Below, piece by piece: positions 32,206 to 40,342 of a stretch of DNA of 64,000 bases. The stretch comes from Rugamonas rubra (GTDB lineage: Bacteria > Pseudomonadota > Gammaproteobacteria > Burkholderiales > Burkholderiaceae_D). The DNA is taken from NCBI RefSeq assembly GCF_900114705.1, contig NZ_FOTW01000006.1, positions 364,046-428,045 of the forward strand, given 5' to 3'. The first letter of the stretch is position 1. Every line of letters begins with the position of its first letter. The notes under the pieces are model-generated. The model did not search any database, had not been told where the DNA came from, and was given only the letters and a program-made list of their open reading frames with translations. The position numbers and the translations under genes were made by a program.

Positions 32206-33006
32206 CTAGGCTAGCGCCTTGGCGTAGCTGCCCGGCGCCATGCCGAAGCTGCGCACGAACAACCGCGTCATGTGGCTCTGGTCGGCGAAGCCGCTGGCGG
32301 CGGCCGCGTCGGCCAGCCGCACGCCGCTGCCGATCAACTGGCGCGCCCGGTGGAGGCGCCGCTGCACCAGGTAGGCGTGCGGCGTCAGGCCGGTGGCGCG
32401 GGCGAAGCCGCGCAGGAATTGGAAGCGGCTCAGGCCGGCCTCCCTGGCCAGCTGCGCCAGCGTCGGCGCGGCGAGGGGATCGTCGTCGATCATGGCCCGG
32501 GCCGAGGCGATGCCGGCAGGCACCGCCGGCAGGCCGCCGCGGCGGGGCTGCAGCACGGCGCCCAGCATGAGCAGCAAGGCCTGCTCGGTGGCCAAGCCGT
32601 CGCGGCCGGCGTCGGGCGCGGTGACGGCGCGGAACAGGCGGCCGAACAGCGGCACCATGCGGCGCTCGCTGAAGGTGGGCGCGGTGAATTCGCAACTGGG
32701 GGGAAGGCCGATGTCGGCGGCCAGCTCGGCGACGATGGCCGGCGCCAGGTAGAGCATGCGCCAGGCCCGGCCGGCGTCGCCGATCGGCGCGCCGTCGTGC
32801 ACCTCGGCGGGGTTGACGGTGACGATGTCGCCGGCGCCGGCCTCGACGACGCCACGGCCGCTGGCCGATTTCTGCGCGCCGCGCAGGATCAGGCCGACGC
32901 CGAACTGCTCGTGGGTGTGGCGGCCGAAGGTGAGCGTGGTGTCCGCCGCCACCGCTTCGATGCCCGGAGTTTGGCTGCGCAACAAGCTGACTCGTTTGCC
33001 GTCCAT
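32206..33006 (-). CDS. AraC-family transcriptional regulator
   Basis: This 266-residue regulator has an N-terminal AraC-type cupin (about 15-150; FGRHTHEQFGVGLILRG, then VNPAEVHDGAP) and two C-terminal helix-turn-helix motifs. The first is around PTLAQLAREAGLSRFQFLRGF and the second LADAAAASGFADQSHMTRLF. It would bind an unknown effector and control the LysE exporter next downstream on the same strand. The start at MDGKRVSLL gives the usual length for this type. The gap to the small upstream-coupled frame is 89 bases, so separate promoters are possible. Confidence 0.92.
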   Translation of the reverse strand: MDGKRVSLLRSQTPGIEAVAADTTLTFGRHTHEQFGVGLILRGAQKSASGRGVVEAGAGDIVTVNPAEVHDGAPIGDAGRAWRMLYLAPAIVAELAADIGLPPSCEFTAPTFSERRMVPLFGRLFRAVTAPDAGRDGLATEQALLLMLGAVLQPRRGGLPAVPAGIASARAMIDDDPLAAPTLAQLAREAGLSRFQFLRGFARATGLTPHAYLVQRRLHRARQLIGSGVRLADAAAASGFADQSHMTRLFVRSFGMAPGSYAKALA

Positions 33007-33034
33007 CGCGCCGCCGGCCGCCGGGGTTCTTCGC

Positions 33035-33505
33035 TTATTTATAGATGCCGACGCCGATCACGTACTCGCCGACCTTCTCGACGTAGGTGTTCTTCTCTTC
33101 CAGCTTCTTGCTGATCGAGTTGGGCCAGACGTAGGTGACCCAGCCCTTGCCGGCCGGGCTGTTGCCGAGCTTGAGGAACTCCTTGATCGGGAAGACGCCG
33201 CCGGCGCTCAGCTCCATCAGGTTCTTGTTGACCATCTTGGCGTTCTGGCCGTGCGCCAGCGCCACGCCCTCCTTGTCGAACATGAAGACGTACAGGTCGC
33301 CGGCGATGAACTCGCCCTTCGGATCGTTGAAGGCGGCCACCGCCTTGTCCTTGCCGTTCTTTTGCAGGAAGGCGCCGGCCTTCTTGACCATCGCCACGGC
33401 CTCGTCGGCGGTGCCGCGCTTGGGCGCGTCCTCGGCCATGGCGGCGCCGCCGCCAAGGCTCAGTGCGAACAGGGTCAGGCCGAGGAATCGAATCAGGTTT
33501 TTCAT
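33035..33505 (-). CDS. Periplasmic single-cache-domain protein
   Basis: This 156-residue protein has a signal peptide (MKNLIRFLGLTLFALSLGGG, cleavage near AMAED) and one cache-type sensor domain. Typical pieces are TADEAVAMVKKAGAFLQKNG, GDLYVFMFDKEGVALAHGQN, NLMELSAGGVFPIKEFL and KGWVTYVWPNSISKKLEEKN. It lacks a membrane anchor and output domain, so it probably works as a free periplasmic ligand-binding protein, perhaps presenting small carboxylates to a chemoreceptor. GGAGA precedes the ATG. It lies 28 bases upstream of the AraC gene on the same strand, so they may share a transcript. Confidence 0.87.
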   Translation of the reverse strand: MKNLIRFLGLTLFALSLGGGAAMAEDAPKRGTADEAVAMVKKAGAFLQKNGKDKAVAAFNDPKGEFIAGDLYVFMFDKEGVALAHGQNAKMVNKNLMELSAGGVFPIKEFLKLGNSPAGKGWVTYVWPNSISKKLEEKNTYVEKVGEYVIGVGIYK

Positions 33506-33700
33506 GGTGCGTGTCTCCAGGATGAAATGGGGGCGCTCCGGTCTGCTGACCGTGTGGTCGCCGCGAGGCGGCGCGTGGCGCGCCGCTACTTTCCACCATA
33601 CCATGGCGCAGGCGGCGATTTCATTTCTCCGGAAAAATATTACTTCTCGGCACAACAGCGCCGCGGGCGCGCGGCGCGCGGCCGGGCGCGTGTGTGCCGA

Positions 33701-34150
33701 TCAGCCGATCTTTTTCGGCGGCGGCGGCGGCGTCCACAACACCACCTCCTCGGCCGGCGCGCTGTCGAGCGCGTCGGAGTATTCCAGCCAGCGCAGCAGC
33801 GAGGGCATGCGGCGCACGTTGATCGACTTGCCGTTGATGTAGCCGACCTGCTCGAAGTTCTCCGGGTCGCACACCATCTTCGACACCGTCGGCAGGTTCT
33901 CGGCCAGGCGGTCGTAGGCCTTGCGCGCCTTTTGCGCCCAGCTGGCCAGCGCCGGATCGTTGAAGCGGTTGCTCTCGAAGTAGATCGTCAGCGTGCGGTC
34001 GTGGTTGCCGAAGCCGACCACGGCGGCGCCCTTGCGGATGGTCTGCAGCAGCTCTTCCTTGATACTCTGGCTGGGGACGAACAGCGCCGAACGGCTGCTG
34101 TCGGCATCGGGCCGGCCCAGTGGTAAATCCTGTCCGAGCATTAAACTCAT
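33701..34150 (-). CDS. Hypothetical protein with Pro-rich tail
   Basis: This 149-residue soluble protein matches no family that I can name. It reads as a compact alpha/beta fold: SIKEELLQTIRKGAAVVGFG, then HDRTLTIYFESNRFND, AQKARKAYDRLAENL and a conserved-looking EQVGYINGKSINVRRMPSLL. It ends in a proline run TPPPPPKKIG. There is no signal peptide or membrane helix. It is isolated: 195 bases to the cache gene and 303 bases to the divergent M29-like gene. Confidence 0.65.
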   Translation of the reverse strand: MSLMLGQDLPLGRPDADSSRSALFVPSQSIKEELLQTIRKGAAVVGFGNHDRTLTIYFESNRFNDPALASWAQKARKAYDRLAENLPTVSKMVCDPENFEQVGYINGKSINVRRMPSLLRWLEYSDALDSAPAEEVVLWTPPPPPKKIG

Positions 34151-34453
34151 CGAAGCATCCCATTCTTATCGGTTTTTGACGTCAACGCGCCCCGGCGTGC
34201 CCCGGCGACGGGGCCGCGTGGGCGCGCGGCGGAATTGCTTTGGTCCAAGGTGGCGGCCGGGCGTCTGACCCGGGTCAAGTTGCCCTTAGGCTATATTTGA
34301 TTGAATTCTACATCGCACCCCTGCCCTGTACAAGGAGAAAGCACAGACATGGAAGCCGTCTGTTGCGGGCCGTATAATGGCGGGCTGGTCCGGCGCGCCC
34401 TGCGGCGCCGGCCGCGCCGCCATTTTGCCGCCCCCTTTTGCCCGAATCCGCCC
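34151..34453. other. Gap between hypothetical gene and M29-like gene
   Basis: This 303-base divergent intergenic region holds a TGACCCGGGTCA palindrome (34266-34277), related in core to the GGGTCAG repeats, and a TATAAT (34373-34378) that may be the -10 box of the M29-like gene. An AAGGAG with an in-frame ATG at 34349 offers an alternative, longer start for that gene. I see no separate gene here. Confidence 0.6.
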
Positions 34454-35551
34454 ATGAGCCAGACCGCCACCGCCGCCGCCGCCCTTTCCGCCGAATCTTC
34501 CGCCGCCCCGCCGGCCGGCCGCTACGGCGCCATCGCCGACAGCGAGGTCGCGCGCGCCGCGCGCCACGTCGCCGACCTGCTGGCGCTGGCCGTCGAGCAC
34601 GGCCCCGGCCATGCCGCGCTGATCGTCTACGACACCCGCTGCGACCTGAACCTGGCGCTGACCGAGGCCTACCGCCGCGCCGCGCCGGAGGCGACCTTCG
34701 TCGACTTCGACAGCGTCACGCCGGAAGCGGTGCTGGCCGCCTTCGCCGCCATGGCGCCGTCCGACCTGGTGGTGCTGATCCAGTCGACCAGCTTCCGGCT
34801 GGAGGCCTTCCGCATCCGCATCGAGCTGTTCAAGCGCGGCCTGAAGGTGATCGAGCACGTCCACCTGTCGCGCATGCCGGGCGCCCAGGGCGAGTACTAC
34901 ATCGACTCGCTGGCCTACGACCCGGCCTACTACCGTGGCGTCGGCCACGCGCTGAAGGCGCGCATCGACCGCGCCCGGTCGGGCCGGGTCGACAGCGGCG
35001 GCGAGCAGCTGGTGTTCGGCTCGCCGTTCGAGTCGGCCAAGCTGAACATCGGCGACTACAGCGGTATGAACAACGTCGGCGGCCAGTTCCCGCTGGGCGA
35101 GGTGTTCACCGAGGCGCAGGATTTGGAGGCCGTCAACGGCCGGGTACGCATCTTCATCTTCGGCGACACCTCCTTCCACGTCAACCGGCCGGCCGCGCCG
35201 ATCACCCTGATCGTCGAAAAGGGCCGCGTCGCCGGCGCCGAGAACAGCACGGCGGAGTTCGACAACATGCTGGCCATCATCCGCGCCCACGAGGGCGAGG
35301 TCTGGTTGCGCGAACTGGGCTTCGGCATGAACCGCGCGTTCTCGCGCAGCCGGCTGGTCGACGACATCGGCACCTACGAGCGCATGTGCGGCATCCACCT
35401 GTCGCTGGGCGCCAAGCACGGCATCTACGCCAAGCCGCAGTTCAAGCGCAAGGACACCCGCTACCACGTCGACGTGTTCGCCGTCACCGAGGCGGTGTAT
35501 CTCGACGACGAGCGGGTCTACCAGGACGGCGCCTGGCAGGTCGCGCAGTAG
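34454..35551 (+). CDS. M29-like (aminopeptidase/NicX-fold) protein
   Basis: This 365-residue soluble protein resembles the M29 metallopeptidase/NicX group. It has an N-terminal alpha/beta domain (LLALAVEHGPGHAALIVYD, then PSDLVVLIQSTSFR) and a C-terminal half with GQFPLGEVFTEAQDLEAVNG, LRELGFGMNRA, a Glu-Thr or Ser-Arg segment, and GIHLSLGAKHG. Expected metal ligands (Glu, His, Asp) are present in those blocks, but I cannot assign them with certainty. The reaction is therefore open: peptide hydrolysis or a ring-opening dioxygenase-like step. The ATG at 34454 lacks a strong ribosome site. It ends one base before the convergent LysR gene. Confidence 0.62.
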   Translation: MSQTATAAAALSAESSAAPPAGRYGAIADSEVARAARHVADLLALAVEHGPGHAALIVYDTRCDLNLALTEAYRRAAPEATFVDFDSVTPEAVLAAFAAMAPSDLVVLIQSTSFRLEAFRIRIELFKRGLKVIEHVHLSRMPGAQGEYYIDSLAYDPAYYRGVGHALKARIDRARSGRVDSGGEQLVFGSPFESAKLNIGDYSGMNNVGGQFPLGEVFTEAQDLEAVNGRVRIFIFGDTSFHVNRPAAPITLIVEKGRVAGAENSTAEFDNMLAIIRAHEGEVWLRELGFGMNRAFSRSRLVDDIGTYERMCGIHLSLGAKHGIYAKPQFKRKDTRYHVDVFAVTEAVYLDDERVYQDGAWQVAQ

Positions 35552-35552
35552 A

Positions 35553-36479
35553 CTACAAGCCGGCGGCCTGCAGCGCGCGCTCCCACGGCGGCAGCGGCTG
35601 GTACTCGGCCACCAGGAAATCGATCAGCGCGCGCACCTTGGGCGAGGGCTGGCGGCTGGCCGGATACAGCGCGCTCAGATGGTTCAACGGCAGCTGCCAG
35701 TCGCCCAGCACCGGCACCAGCGTGCCGTCGAGCAGGGCGCGCCAGGCCAGGAAGCTGGTGTTGTAGACGATACCCAGGCCGCGCTCGGCGGCCTGCTGCA
35801 GCACCAGGCCGTTGTTGGCGGTGAAGGCCGGCGTGACACGCACGGTGTGCTTCTCCTCGCCGCGCGTAAAGTGCCAGCGCGGGCCGTCGGTCAGGTGGCT
35901 GAAGTGCAGGCAGCGGTGGCGCTGCAACTCCTGCGGCGTCTGTGGATGGCCCCACTTGGCCAGGTAGGCCGGGCTGGCGCACAACACCGCGCGGCACGGC
36001 GCCAGCGTGCGCATCGACAGCGCCCGGCTGTTGGGGATGCCGCCGACGCGGATGGTCAGGTCGAAGCCGTGCTCGATCGGGTCGAGCAGGGCGTCGTCGA
36101 CGCACAGCTGCGGCGTCAACTGCGGATGCGGCAGGCTGAAGCGGGCCAGCGCGTCGGCCAGCCAGGCGCTGCCGAAGCTGGACGGCGCCTGGATGCGCAG
36201 CGGCCCGGCCAGCTCGGTGCCGGCGTGCGTCAGCACCCGCGCCGCCTCCTGCGCCTGCGCCACCGTCGCCATGCACGGCTCCAGATAGGCCAGGCCGGCG
36301 TCGGTCAGGCTGACCTCGCGGGTCGAGCGGTGCAGCAGGCGCGCCTGCAGCTTCTCCTCCAGCTGCATCACCTGCTTGCTGACCATGGCGCGGGTCAGCC
36401 CCAGGCGGCGGCCGGCCGCGCTGAAGCTGCGCAAGCGCGCCACCTCGACGAAAATCTCCATTGCGCGTAGTTGGTCCAT
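35553..36479 (-). CDS. LysR-family transcriptional regulator
   Basis: This 308-residue protein has an N-terminal winged helix-turn-helix (MDQLRAMEIFVEVARLRSFS, then RRLGLTRAMVSKQVMQLEEK and HRSTREVSLTDAG). A LysR substrate-binding domain (about 90-300) follows, with ELAGPLRIQAPSSFGSAWLA. It belongs to the large DsdC/CrgA-like group often annotated as LysR regulators of unknown target. It is divergent from the phytanoyl-CoA dioxygenase-like gene across 116 bases, so that gene is the best candidate target. The effector is unknown. Confidence 0.93.
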   Translation of the reverse strand: MDQLRAMEIFVEVARLRSFSAAGRRLGLTRAMVSKQVMQLEEKLQARLLHRSTREVSLTDAGLAYLEPCMATVAQAQEAARVLTHAGTELAGPLRIQAPSSFGSAWLADALARFSLPHPQLTPQLCVDDALLDPIEHGFDLTIRVGGIPNSRALSMRTLAPCRAVLCASPAYLAKWGHPQTPQELQRHRCLHFSHLTDGPRWHFTRGEEKHTVRVTPAFTANNGLVLQQAAERGLGIVYNTSFLAWRALLDGTLVPVLGDWQLPLNHLSALYPASRQPSPKVRALIDFLVAEYQPLPPWERALQAAGL

Positions 36480-36595
36480 GCGGCGATTGTCGCCAATTTT
36501 GCGACAATGTGTCAACCGTTTGGCGATTGTCCGGCCCGGCGCGGCGTCTTACAATGGCCACCTGCCCCCTTCCCCACCCGCCCCCTGGAGCCGCC

Positions 36596-37435
36596 ATGCT
36601 GACCGACCAACAAAAACAAGACTATCAACGCGACGGCTACCTGGTGCTGCCCGGCTTCAAGAGCCTGGACGAGATCGCCCTGCTGCGCGCCCGCGCCGCG
36701 CAGATTGTCAACCAATTCGATCCGACCGAGGCGGCCGGCATCTTCACCACGCGCGAGCAGGAAAAAAGTACCGACGACTACTTCCTCGGCTCCGACAACA
36801 CCATCCGCTGCTTCTTCGAGGAGGAGGCCTTCGGCGCCGACGGCCAGCTGAAACAGGACAAGTCGCTGTCGATCAACAAGATCGGCCACGCCATGCACGA
36901 CCTCGACCCGGTGTTCCGCGCCTTTTCGGCCGACGCCCGGCTGGCCGCCGTGGCGCGCGACCTGGGCCTGGCCGACGCCCGCGTCTGGCAGTCGATGTAC
37001 ATCTTCAAGCAGCCCGGCATTGGCGGCGAGGTGCGCTGGCACCAGGACGCCACCTACTTCGACACCACGCCGATCAGCGTCACCACCTTTTGGTTCGCGC
37101 TGGAGGACGCCACCCTGGACAACGGCTGCCTGTGGGCCGAGCCGGGCGGCCATCGCGGCCCGCTGCGCGAGCGCTTCGTGCGCCACGGCGACCAGGTGGC
37201 GGTGGAAAAGCTCGACGGCACGCCCTGGCCGGACGACAGCACCGCCGTGCCGCTCGAATGCAAGGCCGGCAGCCTGGTCTGCTTCCACGGCCTGCTGCCG
37301 CACTACAGCGCGCCGAACCGCTCGCCGGTGTCGCGCCACGCCTACACGCTGCACGCCACCGACGGCGCCACCGCCTACTCGGCGCGCAACTGGATCCAGC
37401 GCGACGCCGCCTTCCCGGCGCGCGGCTTCATCTAA
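36596..37435 (+). CDS. Phytanoyl-CoA dioxygenase (PhyH) family protein
   Basis: This 279-residue non-haem iron, 2-oxoglutarate-dependent oxygenase has the metal triad in RWHQDATYF (His-x-Asp) and a later His in CFHGLLPHYSAPN. The opening QDYQRDGYLVLPGFKSLDEI is typical of PhyH proteins. It is close in length to PHYHD1-like members and would hydroxylate an unknown substrate. The start was chosen at the ATG after CTGGAG. The TIM-barrel gene follows after only seven bases, so the two probably act in one pathway, likely under the divergent LysR regulator. Confidence 0.9.
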   Translation: MLTDQQKQDYQRDGYLVLPGFKSLDEIALLRARAAQIVNQFDPTEAAGIFTTREQEKSTDDYFLGSDNTIRCFFEEEAFGADGQLKQDKSLSINKIGHAMHDLDPVFRAFSADARLAAVARDLGLADARVWQSMYIFKQPGIGGEVRWHQDATYFDTTPISVTTFWFALEDATLDNGCLWAEPGGHRGPLRERFVRHGDQVAVEKLDGTPWPDDSTAVPLECKAGSLVCFHGLLPHYSAPNRSPVSRHAYTLHATDGATAYSARNWIQRDAAFPARGFI

Positions 37436-37442
37436 GGCCGCC

Positions 37443-38270
37443 ATGCAAATCCTGATCTTCGCCCCGCACTGGGGCAGCAACGAACTGGCGCCGCAGGCCT
37501 TCATCGAGCGCGTGCTGGAGGCCGGCTTCGACGGCATCGAGATGTCGCTGCCGCAGGAGCCGGTGGCGCGCGCCGACTGGCTGCAGCGCATCGCCGGCGC
37601 CGGCCTGGGCCTGATCGCCCAGCAGTGGGAGACCGTGTTCCACCCCGGCTTCGAGGCGCAGCGCGGCGCGCTGGCCGAGCTGCTGCACAACGCCTGCTCG
37701 GCGCGGCCGCTGCTGGTCAACTCGCACACCGGCAAGGACTACTTCACGCCGGCGCAGAACCGCGAACTGATCGAGCTGGCCGACGCCATCGGCGCCCAGT
37801 ACGGCGTGACGGTGCTGCACGAGATCCACCGCAGCCGCTTCAGCGGCCACCCGATGCTGCTGCTGCCCTACCTGGAGCGGCTGCCCGGGCTGCGCCTGAC
37901 GGCCGACCTGTCGCACTGGTGCTGCGCCTGCGAGTCGCTGCTGGAGGACCAGCCGGAGACGCTGGCGGCGGTGCTGCCACGGGTGCGCCACATCCACGCC
38001 CGCGTCGGCCACGCGCAGGGGCCGCAGGTGGCCGACTTCCGCGCCCCCGAGGCGCAGCAGGCGCTGGCGCGGCACCTGCACTGGTGGGACGAGGTGGTGG
38101 CGCTGCGCCACGCCGCCGGCGCCGAGCGGATCACGCTGACGCCCGAGTTCGGCCCGGTGCCCTACACCCAGACGCTACCCTACAACGGCCAGGAGGTCTC
38201 CAACGCCTGGGAGCTCAACGTGGCGATGCTGCAGCTGCTGCGCGCCCGCTACGGCCGCGACCGCGCCTGA
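37443..38270 (+). CDS. Sugar phosphate isomerase/epimerase-like TIM-barrel protein
   Basis: This 275-residue protein has the xylose-isomerase-like TIM barrel (AP_endonuc_2 type). It begins QILIFAPHWGSNELAP and has metal-binding positions in VLHEIHRSRFSGHP, LTADLSHWCC, HIHARVGHAQGPQ and LTPEFGPVPYTQT. It would isomerise or cleave a polyol, sugar acid or related compound. Co-transcription with the dioxygenase suggests sequential steps on the same substrate. The last codons abut a 97-base inverted-repeat element that separates it from the convergent kinase gene. Confidence 0.9.
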   Translation: MQILIFAPHWGSNELAPQAFIERVLEAGFDGIEMSLPQEPVARADWLQRIAGAGLGLIAQQWETVFHPGFEAQRGALAELLHNACSARPLLVNSHTGKDYFTPAQNRELIELADAIGAQYGVTVLHEIHRSRFSGHPMLLLPYLERLPGLRLTADLSHWCCACESLLEDQPETLAAVLPRVRHIHARVGHAQGPQVADFRAPEAQQALARHLHWWDEVVALRHAAGAERITLTPEFGPVPYTQTLPYNGQEVSNAWELNVAMLQLLRARYGRDRA

Positions 38271-38276
38271 GCAAGC

Positions 38277-38373
38277 GGGGTCAGTGCCGACATTCGGACA
38301 CGACCTCAACCATTTCCCATGCCACCGAGCCTCATTACTGCTGAGTCCGTGTCCGAATGTCGGCACTGACCCC
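38277..38373. repeat. Long inverted repeat with GGGGTCAG core, overlapping kinase 3' end
   Basis: Two perfect 26-base arms (38277-38302 and 38348-38373; the left arm starts GGGGTCAGTGCCGACATTCG) flank a 45-base loop. Three copies of CTGACCCCGGCGG then follow, at 38366, 38381 and 38412. The element looks like a REP/BIME-type extragenic palindrome. The kinase stop codon (38335-38337) lies in the loop, so the right arm and the tandem copies encode its last residues. Confidence 0.85.
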
Positions 38374-40332
38374 GGCGGCGCTGACCCCGGCGGCGGCGGC
38401 CCCCGGCGGGGCTGACCCCGGCGGGGGGGACGGCTGGACGGCGGCCGGCAGCGCCAGCGGCAGGGTCAGCACCACGGTGGTGCCCGCGCCCGGCGCCGAG
38501 TCTATGCTGATCTTCCCCTTCAACACGGCGCCGACGATGTTGTAGACGATGTTCATGCCCAGCCCGGAGCCGCCCTGCCCCATCTTGGTGGTGAAGAAGG
38601 GGTCGAACACGCGGCGCAGCGTCTCGGCCGTCATGCCGCGGCCGTCGTCGCGCAGCGCCAAGCGCACCATGCCGCCCTCCTCGCGCCGCGCGCTGATGGT
38701 GATGAGGCCGCTGGCGCGTCCCTCGAAGCCGTGCAGCAGCGCGTTGTTGAGCAGGTTGCTGAGCACCTGCCCCAGGCTGCCCGGATACGAGTCGAACTCC
38801 AACTCCGGCGCCACGTCGAGCCGCACCGTGCAGTTGGCGCGGCGCAGCTGCACCGCGTAGGTGGCCAGGGTGTCGTGCAGCAGCTCGTCGAGGCGGAAGC
38901 GGCGCCGCTGGCCGCTGGCCTGGTCGACCGCCACCTGCTTGAACGAGGTGATCAGCTCGGCGGCGCGGGCCAGCGAGCCGGCCATGATGGCGCAGGCCTG
39001 GCGCACGTCGCCCAGGTGGGCCTGCAGCACCGAGCGCTTGACGCCGCCTTCGCCGCTCAGCTTGCGCTCGAACTCGACGGCCATGTCGCTCAGCGCGGTG
39101 GCGGTCAGCAGGCTGTTGCCGATCGGCGTGTTCAACTCGTGCGCGATGCCGGCCACCAGCGCCCCCAGCGAGGCCATCTTCTCGGCCGTGATCAGGCTCT
39201 CCTGCAGGGCGCGCTGCTCGTCCAACGCCTGCCCCAGCTGGCCGCTCAGCTCGCGCCGGCGCTGCCAGGCCACCAGCAGCGCGGCGATCAGGGTGCTGAT
39301 GATGAAGCCGGCCACGGCGATCAGGCCGACGGCGGCCGGGTCGCGGCTGTAGCGCGGCCCGCCGCGCCCCTCGAAGCGCAGCACCCAGCGCCGCTCGCCC
39401 ATGCTCAGCTCGAGCCGCGTGCTCAGGCCCGGCGCGGCCGGCGCCGACGCCGTCGCCTTCGCGCCCAGCTGGCCGGCGCTGTCGAACATCAGGTTGTCCT
39501 GGCTGGCCGGGGCGGCGCCGCCGTCGCGCAGGTAGCCGGCGTCGTTGACGCGCACCCGCAGGTGCTGCAGCAGCGCCGGCTCGACCACCTCGCGCATCAG
39601 CGTGTTGACGCGGAAGACGATGGCGACGAAGCCGACCAGCGCGGCGCGGCGCTGCTCGACCGTGTGCAGCGCCGCGCCGTTGCGGTAGACCGGCGCGCGG
39701 GCGACGAAGCCGGGCTGGCCGCTGGCGTCCTGCACCAGGGTGATGCGCTCGGTGGCGACGATGGCGCCGCTGTCGGCGCCCAGCCGCAGCGCGCGCAGGT
39801 GCGGCGGCAGCGCCGCCAGGTCGAGGCCGAAGGCGTTCTCGTTGCCCTTCAGCGGCTCGGTGTATTCGATCACGTAGTGCTCGCCGCGCGCGTTGGCCGG
39901 GTGGACGCGGAACTGCGGAAAACCGTCGCCGCCGTCGCTGCGGTCCTGCCGCACCGCCTCGACGAAGCCGGCCAGGCCGTCCGGCGCCACGCGGCGGACG
40001 AACTGGATGGCCTGGAAGCCGGGGTAGCGCTGGGCCAGGTCGAGCTGGCCGATGAAGCGCCGGAACTGGCCGCGCTCGATGCGGTCCTCCAGCGCGTACA
40101 TGCCCTTGATGCTGAGCAGCATGTCGAAATAGGTCTGCAGGCGCACCTCGGTGTCGCGCTGCACCTTGTCGCAGTCGCGCTGGAAGCGCAGGGCGATCTG
40201 CTGCTGCTGCGCGTCGGCCACGTACAGGCAGACCCAGACGGTGAGGCAGAGGCCGACGATGAAGGCCAGGTAGCCGTAGGCGCGCATGGCCGGCGCGTGC
40301 TTGCCGGGGCTGGGGGCCGCTGCGTCCGCCAT
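38335..40332 (-). CDS. Sensor histidine kinase with CHASE-like periplasmic domain
   Basis: This 665-residue kinase has a membrane helix (about 17-38), a periplasmic CHASE-like domain (about 40-325, including MYALEDRIERGQFRRFIG and FQAIQFVRRVAPDG), a second helix (about 330-355) and a coiled coil. The dimerisation segment has phospho-acceptor His398 (AHELNTPIGN), and the ATP-binding domain has NLLNNALLHGFEG, DDGRGM, FDPFFTTK and GSGLGMNIV. The catalytic part should end near VVLTLPLALPAA. The further ~30 residues, rich in Pro/Ala/Gly and then GVSADIRTRTQQ, come from the repeat element. It follows the HD-GYP regulator gene by 10 bases, so they form one operon and probably one pathway. Confidence 0.9.
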   Translation of the reverse strand: MADAAAPSPGKHAPAMRAYGYLAFIVGLCLTVWVCLYVADAQQQQIALRFQRDCDKVQRDTEVRLQTYFDMLLSIKGMYALEDRIERGQFRRFIGQLDLAQRYPGFQAIQFVRRVAPDGLAGFVEAVRQDRSDGGDGFPQFRVHPANARGEHYVIEYTEPLKGNENAFGLDLAALPPHLRALRLGADSGAIVATERITLVQDASGQPGFVARAPVYRNGAALHTVEQRRAALVGFVAIVFRVNTLMREVVEPALLQHLRVRVNDAGYLRDGGAAPASQDNLMFDSAGQLGAKATASAPAAPGLSTRLELSMGERRWVLRFEGRGGPRYSRDPAAVGLIAVAGFIISTLIAALLVAWQRRRELSGQLGQALDEQRALQESLITAEKMASLGALVAGIAHELNTPIGNSLLTATALSDMAVEFERKLSGEGGVKRSVLQAHLGDVRQACAIMAGSLARAAELITSFKQVAVDQASGQRRRFRLDELLHDTLATYAVQLRRANCTVRLDVAPELEFDSYPGSLGQVLSNLLNNALLHGFEGRASGLITISARREEGGMVRLALRDDGRGMTAETLRRVFDPFFTTKMGQGGSGLGMNIVYNIVGAVLKGKISIDSAPGAGTTVVLTLPLALPAAVQPSPPPGSAPPGAAAAGVSAAGVSADIRTRTQQ

Positions 40333-40342
40333 GCCGCGCGCC

